Source of the DNA: Gamarada debralockiae
Taxonomy: Eukaryota; Ascomycota; Leotiomycetes; Helotiales; Hyphodiscaceae
Reading direction: 5' to 3'
DNA length: 64,000 nt
Assembly (NCBI GenBank): GCA_002803225.1
Contig: NXFV01001860.1
Location: 1-64,000, forward strand
Shown here: one piece after another, positions 33,954-45,120 of the stretch
Position numbering within the stretch: position 1 is the first letter of the stretch
Layout of the letters: each line of letters starts with the position of its first letter
Made by a program: the position numbers and the translations under genes
Notes under the pieces: model-generated
The model's database searches: none
What the model was told of the DNA's origin: nothing
The model's input: the letters and a program-made list of their open reading frames with translations, nothing else

Positions 33954-35157
33954 TCAATCTCGAAATTCAAGCAGACCACTCATAGTGAGCTGCTGAACCG
34001 AATGGCCCGGAGAAGAAGATTTGATGTGCATGGACTTGGCACTCAACGCAATCCCACCAATCTGACTACCAGCAGCCGCAGTGTCTTCGAGAGCCAATTC
34101 GAAGGTTTGCCAATTCAAGTTGGCCTGGTACCTTGCGTGCTTTACACTTCCTTCCACCCCAGTCCAAAACAAGTCAATGCTCTCTGGTGTCTTCGAAAGC
34201 GCCTTGATTCCACCTGGAGCAGCACTACCAGGCCCAGCGATCGTGAAGATCTGTCAAAGCTGGCCATCCGCCCCACCAAGGTAGCCACTGTGAACAACAC
34301 CACTAGGAGAAATCCAGAAGATTTCCATGTATCCGGAGCCCTGGAGATGGCTGTGATGCTGCTGTTTACAGCGGTAGGCCAGGCCCATCCATTTGAAACC
34401 GTTGCTATCCTGGAGTTGGGACCCAGTACGCATAATGAATGGACCCATTCGGCGAGATCCACCAAGTCGACATCTTCCCTTCTCCTCGAGCAAGACCCTC
34501 GATTGTGCCAACAACGTCGCTCCCAACTGGAGCCAGTTGATATATGTTCGCCTTATTGTTGTCCCAGTTATACGCTCGCACAGAACCACCCGCTCCAATC
34601 CAAAAAAAAACATCCGAAGTATCGTCCCTGCGTTGCAACACTCGAATCTGTATGCCAACAGCTGCATGTCTGATTTTCGTATCATGTCCCCGTTTCCAAT
34701 CATAGATGTCAACAAAGTTGTCGGTTCAAGCTTTCTCGATCGAGCCAGCGGGGCCAATCCACATAGCAACTCGTACGCTTAAGGGTGACCAGAACCCGAC
34801 AGCAATTTCACCGACGGTGGCGTAGCCAGGATCCAAGTGTGCTGTTCTTTCCCAGCTTTTGCCGGAAGTCCAACTTACGTGCTGTATACTACCGTTGTGA
34901 CCTATCCACGAGACTTCATCATGCCGTGGGCGCTGCTCATAACTGCAATGGAGCTGCCTTTCGCGATGGTGGATGCAGTGCTTAGCTCTGCGCTTGTCCA
35001 GCCATGGCGGGGAGGTGTGTATTGTGGAGCCGGCTGGCGACAGTAGGTGGGGTGAACATGGTGTCAGAATGGTATGTTGGGAGATGGACGACAGAAAACT
35101 TGAGTTGACAGCTCCAAGCAAGTTCAAGGTATTGTCACCTGATCTGAACCCCGACAA
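33954..35157 (-). pseudogene. Decayed beta-propeller (PLL / fucose-lectin-like) gene
   Basis: Six blade motifs of the form W-I/S-G/P-x-G-S-I/V follow each other on the minus strand: SWIGHNGSIQHVSW, MWIGPAGSIE, FWIGAGGSVRAYNW, WWISPNGSIHYAYW, FWISPSGVVHSGY and FWTGVEGSVKHARY. They lie in two frames and are interrupted by in-frame stops after SIEKA, YWVPTPG and GGADGQL. A further frame change upstream separates a lectin-like STIAKGSSIAVMSSA segment. Several independent lesions make a sequencing error unlikely. Intact relatives are fungal sugar-binding beta-propellers. The plus-strand frame at 34002-34673 is the shadow of this relic. Confidence 0.75.
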
Positions 35158-35685
35158 GAAGGAGTACTTTCCGGTAGAAGATGGATTCGAAATTATCTTT
35201 CTTGGCGAATATCCTGAGGATTAGATATATGATTTCGGATGGTAGGATGTTCCTTTGCAGGTGAGGCGGGGTGAAGCTCATTCAGCGTACGAATTTGCAT
35301 TTGCGTCCCTGGAGCTTCATCCTATCAAAAAGAGCCAGTCTACGCCTCTTCTCCAGCTGGGCTGGTGTCACTGTGTTAGAAATCTCCAATGTCTGGATTT
35401 GATTTGTCGATATACGCTGTCGTCAAGAGCTTTGCCAAGCCACATTGTCTCGTCCTATCAACCAATAAGACTTCGAAACTTAGCATATCGGCTGAATTTC
35501 ACAGGCTTGTCAGGGGGGATGTTGCGCGGCAGGGCTGAAAATCATGCGGAGCAACGTTATCCTATCCTTTTATCAACCGCATTTACTTAGTCTCTCGTTC
35601 TGCGCTCTTCCTTCTTTGAAGGAGCCGGCGGTAATATAGGTCACGTGGCAGTTTTATCCAAGTAATTTGTCAATCCGTTTGCGAT
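35158..35685. other. Intergenic region
   Basis: No credible coding sequence. It lies between two decayed genes and may contain further unrecognisable remains of either. Confidence 0.35.
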
Positions 35686-36150
35686 TCAATTGCGTTTGCA
35701 ACCACATTTCCGCTTTGAAGACTTTTCAGAAGTACGGGTCCCTGAACTTTCTCCCAGGCACCACATAGCCAGCAATTCATCGAGGTAACTTTCCAGTACA
35801 AATTTCCCCGCATCGATCAAGTGAACTTCTGCTTTCGGAAGATCGCGCTGAAAACCTTCGGCTCCAGGAGGTACAAGTATGTAAAATATTAGTATTAAGC
35901 CATCTACTCTACACCAACAGGTCAAATTCAAAGCCAAATAACAAGGGCCTCTCTTACATGATATCAGTCTTCCCTAAACTGCAAGTAGTAGTACTTACGA
36001 TTTCCAGAAATACTCTTGGTATTGCGAATGCTGAGTGTCTTTTTCCTGGCAGTCATAGAAGAGATCCAGCTGGTAGTTCGTATTTCCAGGCCGATTGTTG
36101 ATTAGTGTCCAGTCTAGCCACCATGTTTCGGGAGCCAGAGCAGAGGGGTT
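35686..36150 (-). pseudogene. Relic of an alpha/beta hydrolase
   Basis: Two segments recall the C-terminal third of haloalkane-dehalogenase/epoxide-hydrolase-like proteins. One, at about 36150-36000, reads PSALAPETWWLDWTLINNRPGN and NYQLDLFYDCQ. The other, at about 35880-35690, reads PPGAEGFQRDLPKAEVHLID followed by AGKFVLESYLDEL. Between them only a trace (LGKTDIM, then a stop) of the expected WGKNDxxF strand remains. The catalytic His expected in D-x-G-H-F is Lys. The N-terminal two thirds, with the nucleophile, are absent. Confidence 0.65.
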
Positions 36151-37037
36151 CGCTTTGCGATGGTGTATTGAGATTCAGTGACATTTAATGATAGAAGGGA
36201 TCGAAGAGCTTCTTGATCTCTAAAATGAGTCAGTTATACACTTTCGCAACCCACTTCCCCTTTCTATGAATAAACACCGCTCGCTGGAGAGGTCGTCGAG
36301 CAGTGCTCGGAATATCATGTAACCGCGGACAACGGCGCTTAGCCGTCCAGATTTCCATATGTCGTGGAACATTTCAGAGCCTCAAAGAGTCAGAAACGCA
36401 TTAGTAAAGGCATTTCTGCAAAGTGGTCAATATGTTATTCTAGATTGTCTAAAATACCATTTCCAGTTGCATGGACATATGCACATCTATGCGAGTGTGA
36501 GATGCAAGATGCGAAGTTGATTATGAAGCTGCACACGTGCCCTGGTTCCTGGATCAATTGTTGCCTTGAAATGGAAGAGAGTCCCTCAAATACACTCTGT
36601 GTGATAGAGATAAGTACTGTACTTACCAAAATCTTACGTGTTGCAGGAGCTTCTCCGCACATTGATACTGTAGCCTCATTAATAAGCGACACCCCACCGT
36701 TTACGAGGTTACGCGGGATAGGAGTCTAAGCGAGAAGGTGAAGGGAGTGGCTTTGAATAGGCTACCGTATCTTGAGATTCTCATCCAAACTTCCTAGATA
36801 AAGATACTCTCAAGTTGCGTTCAGTGCAGTTGTGCTTTGTAAAACTGTAATTCTCCTAGCTTCATAAGTGACGATGAATATATGAGACGGCGGGGGGTTG
36901 AGAGAGGTGCTCAACCAGTATAAATACAAACTATATTGTACACCTCAAGAGCTTCATCTATGTCAGACAGCAACAATACTTTATCACTCGTCATTCAAAC
37001 CTACCCTCGATACTCCCAAACTTCAAACCTTGAAATT
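36151..37037. other. Intergenic region
   Basis: No recognisable gene. It includes the promoter of the carbonic anhydrase-like gene and perhaps more of the hydrolase relic. The open frame at 36364-36729 shows no family features. Confidence 0.4.
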
Positions 37038-37681
37038 ATGGCATTAGCGCCAACGGTCGAAGAGCTCTTGCGGCGAAGCAAGTATGTCCAGTCGTGCAGC
37101 AAAATCTTGTAAACATACTAACAAAAGTAGGATTTACTCTCAAACGCATGCGCCTCAACCCTTCATCTTAGAACGCAGACTCTAGGCGTTGCATCACCCA
37201 AAACGATGATCATCATGTGCATGGATGCTCGAATCGTCCCGGAGAAATTCGTGAATTTAGAGTATGGAGGTAAGATGCCGCATTCTCAACTCACCGCCCA
37301 ACTTCCTATCCGCCTCACTAACATTTTAGCACTAACAACATCCCAGAAGCGCTCGTTCTCCGCAACGCCGGCGGCCGCGCTCAATTCGCTCCCCGGGACA
37401 TCGCGGCAATCGACATCTTCCTCAACCTAGAAAATCTCATTGTGATCCACCACACCGACTGCAGCACCATCGGGTTTAGAGATGAGAAGATTCAATCTGT
37501 TCTGCTTGAAAGAGATCCTGACCTTGAGAAGGAGATTCGGGAAATGACTTTTGGTCAGATTAAAGATGTGGGTCGATCGGTCGTAGATGATATTGAATGG
37601 ATTAGAGAATGCACGTTACCTAGGAAAGAGTGGAGGGAGAGGGTGGTTGGAATGCGGTTTGATATTAAGACTGGGAGTTGA
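37038..37681 (+). CDS. Beta-class carbonic anhydrase-like protein
   Basis: The model has exons 37038-37081, 37172-37269 and 37347-37681 and 158 residues. Zinc ligands are visible: CMDAR (Cys, with the Asp-Arg dyad) and HHTDC (His..Cys), with LVLRNAGGRAQFAPRDIAAID between them. The family hydrates CO2 to bicarbonate. The N-terminal part is odd. Starting exon 2 at the better-placed acceptor (37131) gives family-like YSQTHAPQPFILE but then runs out of frame into a stop. The acceptor at 37172 keeps the frame but drops about 13 residues. So either the protein is shortened or a one-base loss has damaged the gene. It ends 84 bases from the convergent TIM-barrel gene. Confidence 0.7.
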
Positions 37682-37765
37682 AGAAGGTCGCTTGAAATTG
37701 CTACAATATCAAACCCGAAGACTTCCTAGGATTGAATTTTAGGTGGTGATTGAAGTACAACTTGA

Positions 37766-38766
37766 TTATTGCTTGAAGGTGATGTTTTTGAAAGCAGCAG
37801 TATTGTCCTTGATCGCGGTCTCAACAGGTAACCTCTCCATACTGCTGGCACCAAAGAATCCATGAACTCCTTTCGTCTTACTTAAAACATGGGTTGCATC
37901 CTCAACTGAGGCAATGGGTCCACCATGGCAAAGCACGATGATGTCTTCGCGAATTTTGACACATGCATCTCTGATCTCTTGGATTGTCTTCACGCAATCA
38001 TCAAGAGTAACTGTGGTTGTTGCACCAATCTGTGCCCGTCAGCCATTGCAAGTCCTCACAACTATCAGAGAATAACTTACTGAACCACTTGTAGTCAGAC
38101 CCAAATGCACAACCAAGACATCCGCACCAGCTCTGGTCATCCTTTCCGCCTCATCAACGTTGAAAACGTAAGGGGTTGTGAGCAGATCCATTTCATGAGC
38201 TGTCTTGATCATCTGGACTTCCTGTTCGTACGACATGCCCGTCTCCTCGAGGTTCTTGCGGAAATTACCATCGATTAAACCAACGGTGGGAAAATTTTGC
38301 ACCCCGCAAAAGCCAAGTTCCTTCAGTTGCTTGAGGAAATTTGGCATCATACGAAAAGGGTCGGTACCACAGACACCAGCAAGAACTCCCGTGTTCTGAA
38401 CAATTGGAAGTACTTCGTTGGCCTAGCTCCCATGATTACTATGCAACTTGAAGAAACGGGGTTTCTGTCGATGGCTTACCATTTGTAGAACGACTTGGTT
38501 TGCATCGCCGTATGGCATCAGTCCCGCAAGTGATCCTCGACCGGCCATCCGAAAACGTCCTGAATTGTACAGAATGATCAAATCACCACCGCCTGCTTCG
38601 ATGAACTTTGCTGAGAGCCCGATCCCTACGATCCCAAGTCAGATTCCAGGACTCAAATTCATGTGCTGGAGGACAAACCAGCTCCAGCGCCAAGAACAAT
38701 TCGGCCAGACGCAATCGTCTCTCGCAGCCTCCGAAGCACTTCATCTCTGGTGGTTGGACGTGGCAT
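37766..38766 (-). CDS. TIM-barrel 'PEP hydrolase-like' protein (Tm-1 C-terminal half)
   Basis: Four exons (38766-38679, 38625-38480, 38422-38081 and 38029-37766) give 279 residues. The sequence [20 protein letters not shown].. continues into [60 protein letters not shown] and [10 protein letters not shown]. This is the TIM-barrel signal-transduction / phosphoenolpyruvate-hydrolase-like family. In plants the same domain is fused to a UPF0261 domain in Tm-1, the tomato mosaic virus resistance protein. Here the two halves are separate, divergently transcribed genes sharing a 359-base promoter. The biochemical role of the family is not well established. No lesion is visible in this gene. Confidence 0.88.
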
Positions 38767-39125
38767 ATTTTTTGACGCTTTGACGATATCTTTTGGTAGA
38801 TATTGGGCTCCTTGATAGAGATGTATAATATTGATGAGGCTTGTTTAGTCGTCACATCGGAAAGAAAAATAGAGGGGACGATCCGGGCCGATCTCCTTCC
38901 GGAAAGTTGAAAAGTTGTACGACTTGTGACGCCGCCAGCGCCTTGTGCCCATCTCTTGCGAGTAATGCTACCCACAACTCTACAACAATTTCGAATCCAT
39001 AACCCACAATAGCTTATCAACCTTCAAGGAGTTGAAACTATACGACCATGATTCAGTAAGCTTCGATTGAGAGGCAAACTGTCTTCAAATCGCCTTTCCC
39101 TTCACGTGAGGTTCTCGAAATCAAA
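38767..39125. promoter_or_regulatory. Divergent promoter of the Tm-1-like gene pair
   Basis: The 359 bases between the two start codons must drive both halves of the Tm-1-like pair, which suggests coexpression. No binding site could be named. A minus-strand open frame across it is a shadow. Confidence 0.55.
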
Positions 39126-40385
39126 ATGTCGCAAAAGCCATGTATCCTGCTTCTCGGTACCTGCGATACGAAGCTCTATGAATTTGTGTTTATGAAGAAG
39201 CAGTTGGAGAAGGATGGCGATATCAAAGCCCTCCTCGTCGACGTTGGGAGAACGCCTTCAACAGACCCCGCAATCGATATATCCAGCTCAGAAGTCCTCT
39301 CAAACATCCCCGAAAACGAACGGCAGCCCATCGACTCACTTAGCAGAGGCGAAGTTATCACCTTGATGATCAAATCTTGCACGATTCTCGTTCAGAAGCT
39401 CCACCATTCGAAATCCATCCATGGCATCGTCTCTTTGGGAGGAAGTGGTGGGACGTCTCTCGCTGCAAGTGTCATGAGAGCCGCACTTCCTTTCGGATTT
39501 CCAAAACTCATTGTATCAACGGTCGCATCTGGAAACACATCTTCATTCATTGGATAATCGGACATCATAATGGTACCCTCCATCGTCGACATTGCGGGGC
39601 TGAACTCGCTGCTCAGAATCGCCCTCGAGAATGCAGCTGCGGCTATGGTGGCCATGACCAAGACGAATGTTGAGCGAATTGCCAGGCCACAAGAGAGTTC
39701 AAGATCGAATGAGAAGTTTAGAATTGCGATCACAATGTTTGGGGTCACCACTCCTGGGGTCACGGCCGCAATGGAATACCTCACTTCTCTCGGACATGAA
39801 GTTTTCGTCTTCCACGCTACAGGTACAGGAGGACGAGCAATGGAACGGTTGATCTTGGAAGGCCATATTGATGGAGTTCTGGACCTGACAACGACGGAAC
39901 TCGCAGACGAGCTCGTTGGAGGCGTCATGAGTGCTGGACCTGATCGTTTGACCGCAGCAGCAAAGAAAGGCATCCCTCAAATCGTCAGTGCTGGTGCGTT
40001 GGATATAGTGAACTTTGGAGCTCGATCGTCTGTGCCTGAGAAGTTCAACGGAAGGAATTTGGTTGAACATAATCCGAGTATTACGCTCATGAGGACGACA
40101 CCGGAGGAATGTGGAAAACTGGGCGGAATTCTCTCGCAGCGATTGAAGGAGAATTGTACGGGCCTAGGGAAGGTGGAAGTCTGGATTCCGATCAAGGGCG
40201 TTAGCATGATGGCTGAGGAAGATGGGAAATTCTATGACGAGGAGGCGGATAGGGCGTTGTTTGATGCGCTTGCGAAGGGTTTGAATGGGAGTGGCATCAA
40301 GTTGCAAGAGAAGGATTTGACGATTAATGACCCAGAATTTGCCACCGGCTTGGCGAAGAGACTCCTTGAGATGATGGTTGCTTAA
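39126..40385 (+). pseudogene. UPF0261 / Tm-1-like ATP-binding domain gene with in-frame stop
   Basis: One continuous frame of 420 codons, interrupted only by TAA at 39555-39557 (codon 144). Family sequence continues in the same frame on both sides: STVASGNTSSFIG, then SDIIMVPSIVDIAGLNSLLR. From memory of the family the missing residue is most likely Glu, one base from the stop. The N-terminal half has KPCILLLGTCDTKLYEF and the glycine-rich GIVSLGGSGGTSLAA of the Tm-1 ATP-binding domain. The C-terminal half has MFGVTTPGVTAAMEYL, FHATGTGGRAMERL and SAGPDRLTAA. Everything else is intact, so the stop is recent, a sequencing error, or tolerated as two polypeptides (ATG at 39570). It pairs divergently with the TIM-barrel gene. 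Confidence 0.8.
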
Positions 40386-40490
40386 GCCCATTCTGAGACT
40401 TAAAAGGTCTCGTGAAGTTATGTAAGATGCCAAAATGTATGAATATTGCCACTCTTGCCTTCACGCCTCCTTCCAAAGCATTCCCTTCAC

Positions 40491-42118
40491 TTAAACAAAC
40501 TTCATAGTAGCCTTCCTCAACCACGGTCCCAAGAAGTATAACGGCACAGCCAGCACCAACACAGCCCACTGGATACCCGCCATCTCACCATACATTTTCT
40601 TCAACCCCTCGCTAGCAAGCCACTGCGTATTCCCCTTCGTAACCCCAAAAGCAACCAAATTCTTCCCCGCATTAATCAACACCAACGCCTCACCACTCTC
40701 TCTCGGATACGCATCCACCACATAAGACAACACAACACTAGGCACAAAACACAGTCCCGCGGCCTGAACCGCAAATCCGATCGCCGCAACATATTTCGAT
40801 TTTCCTTCAGATACGACGAAGGAGTAGAGGATGAGTCCCCAGGGACATAGGAAAAATGGGAAGATGAGAGCCGGGATTCGATGCTCAGGTTTGTGGATAT
40901 TCGAGTTGCGCTTTGTGAGATAGCGGGAGAGGAGATCGGTTAGGGGGCCAGCGATGGGGTAGGCGATTATTACGCCGAGGAAGGAGGAGAGTGTAAAAAG
41001 GCCTATGGCTTTGCTGTCGAAGAGGTACGGGGGTGGAGCTAAGAGTTGGGGAAGTTGAGCGGAGATTATGACGACGCTGTTGCTGTCAGTTGCTGGGTTC
41101 AAGTGCGTAATTGAGAAGGCGTTCTTACCCGCCGAGAAGAACGCCGTAGGAGGTGGCTGCGTATAGAGCTGCTGGGACAAAGAGGAAGCGGAAGGGAAGC
41201 GAGAGTTGTTTTGGAAACGCTTTGAGTCCGCTCTCTTCCTGACCACGATCTCTGAATGAAACGAGGTCTTTCCAATATGAGCCAACATAGGGCTGAAAAA
41301 CGGGCGTTCCGGAAGTTGTTTGTTGAAGTTCTCCCTTCTCGTTATGTTGGGCGAATTTTCCGGCTTCTTTGTCCACCTCTGCTGCTGTCTCGCCATCATA
41401 GACGTATGGCCGTCGATACGATGTTTCTGGCAGCAAGAAAAGACAGAAGAACAAATTAACGCCATTGAGGATGGTACAGAGCTTGAAGAACCATCTCCAT
41501 CCCCGATCCGCGATCAAATATCCCGCGACCACAGGCCCAATTTGAGATCCCCCTGAAAGAAATAAGGCGAAAAGAGCCATGGCTGTCGCAAAATATCTTT
41601 CCATAAACAAATCCGCGATCACGCTAGGGCCCAAGGACTCCACGCTCCCAGCACCGAAACTGGCCAGAACTCGTGCGCCCAAAAGGCTGTGGATCGTGGG
41701 TGCTGTGAAACTCCATATCAGCCCTCCGAGGAAGATCGCCATGGAGATGAGAATGACGGGTCGTTTTCCGATGCACATGGCGAGTGGCATCCAGAAAAGA
41801 TTGGAGACGCCGAGAGCGAAAACGGACCATGAAACTATGTCCGTCAATGGACCGAATCCGACGCGGAATTCCATCGCCATGTCTTCAAACCCTGTAGTAA
41901 TCCCTGACTGTGGTGTTCATGAGCTGTGAACTGGCCCGAGAGTGTGGACGAGCTTACAGAATAGCAGTTACCCATGAAGACGAAGAAGCACAGGTTCGCG
42001 AGAACGGTGTACCTGATCCATGCTGGCCAAAACTGTTGACATCAGTTAGCAATTCCACCTTGAATATTTCACTTGAAATTACCTTTGGATCTCCAGCAGT
42101 CACCGCATTGAAAGCCAT
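40491..42118 (-). CDS. Major facilitator superfamily transporter
   Basis: Four exons (42118-42083, 42032-41958, 41907-41129 and 41082-40491) give 493 residues with about 12 membrane segments. The first helix is TVLANLCFFVFMGNCYSSGI. The loop between helices 2 and 3 reads GKRPVILISMAIFLGGLIW, and RVLASFGAGSVESLGPSVIADLFM and FALFLSGGSQIGPVVAGYL follow. A long cytosolic loop with GELQQTTSGTPVFQPYV splits the two halves. The shape is that of a DHA1-like drug or metabolite exporter/importer; the substrate is unknown. Its 3' end lies 106 bases from the Tm-1-like gene, so the genes converge. A link to the Tm-1-like pair is possible but unproven. Confidence 0.88.
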
Positions 42119-42679
42119 TTTGCCTCTGTGCCTCCTCTACTGCAGGTGAGAAGGCTATTCGATTGTCAACGAAGAAAATCGCGTCAAACTTCAAGTTAGA
42201 GATGGAAAAGTCAAAATTGACAACTGCTAGAAAACATAGCTAGCAAGATAATCACTAGTCCTGAAGAAAAGGGGGAACCATTTGTTTTAAACCTTCCAAG
42301 GCTTCCTTTTCCTCACCATCCACCCCATGGAGTCCCCGGATTTCATCGATGGCAGATTGGTGAGACCTAGATCCATCCATTTTCCGACCGATTAACCAAG
42401 TTCTTTACAGGCATGGTCTCAGCCCGGCACGGAAAGCGGGTGACGGAATATTGGGGACACACTTGATTGTGAGTTGAGGAAGCCAATGCCTTGCGGGACA
42501 AGGGAGCGAGCGGGGGCGGGGGCGGGGCCGGGGCCGGAGCCGAAGGACCTAGATTGAGAAGTGGACGCAAAGTGGACGGAACTTCGTCCGCAACGATCAG
42601 ACAAATGCCACTCGAACGATTGGTATTCAGTATTCTAGATTGTGGAATAATAACCTGTGACCGCGCATCGTTGTAATGA

Positions 42680-45120
42680 TTATTTGTAGTCCAGAGACAG
42701 AGGGCTCGTGATAACTTTACCACCCTCCCATTCCCGTCCTACCACATAAACTGGTCCCTCCTCACCCTTCTTTCCCTTCAAAGCCAAACTACTTTCAATT
42801 GTCGTTGGCAAAGAGATGCCGGGGACAATTTCGACCTTAACAAAGAGATCAGTCCCGCCAGCAATGATAGTGGAGTTTCCTCCCACAGCCAAAGCTTCTT
42901 CCCAAGACGCCTCCAGTTCGAACTCGGGTTGCGCTTTTGCGAGGATTTCCCTTCAGAACATCGCCAACCTTGACGTATCCACCAAGTGTCCCCGCGTACA
43001 GTAATCGTTCCAGGAGGGAAGCCCTCCTTCGTAAATGAGAGGTTGACCCCGTCGAAGTCGCCACTCGTGCGAGTCCCCAAAACCACGTTCTTGTCGGAAA
43101 TCTGGCGTACAGTTTCTTTGGAACGTCAAGCACTCCACCGAATGCCGCAGCGTCATTTATCCTCACATCACCGGAGATGGTAATCGTCCGCTCAATACGG
43201 CTTCTCTGTATCTGTCGTAAAGTCTGGCTCCTCATGTAACCCGCACTTGCCTCGACGATGATCGATTGCCTCCTACTTCTTGCCATAGATCGCGCTTAAA
43301 AAAACAGCCGGTAGCATCCCATGCTTCTACGGATGAGGAACACAGTCTCTCCAAACACTGCATAATTCACCTTAAGCTCCTCTCCCTCAGCAAGCACCAC
43401 ATCATCACCCTGCAAATCCCCCTTCTCAGTGGAAAGTAACCCCACCAACCTCTCACCGGTCGTAGCGAGCGTCCTCCTAGCTCTCAAAGCTTCTGCAACA
43501 GCACCCCTCTTCAGACTACCAGCTAAAGCACTCTTCAAGCCGCCCTTCGTACCAAACATGGCAGTCCCAGGTACACCACCACCGCAACGTCCTCGGTGTT
43601 CATCACTATTAGCACAAACGGCCATTTTCAACCTCTCGTCACGCATCTCTCAACAACCACTCAAACAATCACCACACGCTGGCTATCTCTAGCAAACGTT
43701 CAAGCTTCGGGTGATGCCAAGCTAGATTGCAGCGTCTTCTGTCAACATGCGGAATCATCAGATGGGATTCTGCGGGATAGGCATATGTTGTGTACACGTT
43801 ATGCACCAGGACGGAGTTCGGCAGGTCCATATTCATTCCACTCGAAACTCGGAGCTAACATTTCAGTTCTTGTCGAGGAAACTCGGGATGTAATGAGGGG
43901 TCATCAAGGAAAACAACATTGTGATCCCCGCTTGCGGCGGAGTTGCCGCACCATTATGTTCTGGGAAGACGAGGAAGCTCCCGGGTTGTTGGGCGTTGAC
44001 TGAGATGATTTTGGAGACGGTAGACAACCATTTAGCTGCTGTGATGTTGAAGTCGTATGCTGTGTAGCCTACGATGTCGAGCCCAGCGATAAGGCGTGCG
44101 TAGGAGAAATTGTAGGAGGTGCTGTTTGTACCGACTGTTCCGTCGGAATGGACGTGGAGATCCGCAAAGAGAGGACGACGGACGGGACATATGTTGGAGA
44201 TAGTTAGGTAGGCGGTGATTGCTGGCGGGGCTCGAGATATGCATTCAAACGAGACGGAGATGATATAATCGCCACGTTCAGAGAGTGTGCGAACGTCCAA
44301 CCGAAATCCGGTACTCTTTATCTTCTCTCCAGAACAGCGTCATCGCTGACTGTAGGGAGAATCTTCAGGGATGCTGTAGCCCCGCTTCGTTTCATCGTTG
44401 CATTGGCCCATTTATCCTCAGCATGCACCGAAATAGGGAAGCTCGCATCTGATAGCCACAAGTCGTGGGGTATTCACCTTGAGCTTCACTGGAAACCCAG
44501 GCAAATATCACAAGCGATGTCGGGCATGATTGCAGCAAACCTCGAAGTGCCAACAGAATCAATATATCATCTCATAAGGAAGCTGTCTTCTACAGAAGTC
44601 TGCACTCGAGTGCCTCGAGCACCGAAACGTTTAACCCCAAGCCGGATGATAATCTTGTCTCTAGTGTTCATGTATCCGTCAACGATATCAACAATGATGG
44701 CCTTTTGGAAGATCTCTCATAACCTTTCTGATCGAAGCGAGTTGAAAGAGATTGAACTGTGGCGGGAGTCTGTCTTGGGTGGAGCGTATTGGGGATATAT
44801 TTTGCTGAGACATAGTTGTCGTTGGTGGTGTCTGATGTTTGGAAAAAGGCCCAGTCCTCAGCTCCTGTTGGCTTGAGGTGGAAGTTGGAATGCCAAAAGC
44901 ACTAACGGAGTAGAATTTGAAAGTGGCTTTGATCCATGCTCCATCTGCAAGACCACTTGCTCCCACATCATATGTCAAGATGACTTCGGTCCATTCCCCA
45001 GCGGTGAGGGACGAGATGTTGCTGGTTACTGTTCCCAGAAATGGGAGTGACTTTGTATATTCTACAAGCCTTCAGGAGCAAAATATTGCTCTGCAAAGCT
45101 GGAAAGTTCTTCACTTGTGA
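42680..45120 (-). pseudogene. Decayed DUF3604 (PHP-like) protein gene
   Basis: Segments of one protein family appear in order along the minus strand, spread over all three frames. They are LTAGEWTEVILTYDVGASGL and ADGAWIKATFKFYS (about 45015-44915), IIVDIVDGYMNTRDKIIIRLG (about 44690), ADLHVHSDGTVGTNSTSYNF (about 44165), ANSDEHRGRCGGGVPGTAMF (about 43610), GTLGGYVKVGDVLKGNP and finally GPVYVVGREWEGGKVITSPL (about 42715). Several frame changes and in-frame stops lie between them, and part of the middle is missing after the FPEHNG segment. Intact DUF3604 proteins are probable metal-dependent hydrolases of unknown substrate. It lies upstream of the MFS gene. Confidence 0.75.

Noticed and set aside
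34002..34673. 223-codon plus-strand open frame
   Set aside because: It is opposite the lectin-like relic, whose blade motifs are clear on the minus strand; the plus-strand peptide has no domain.
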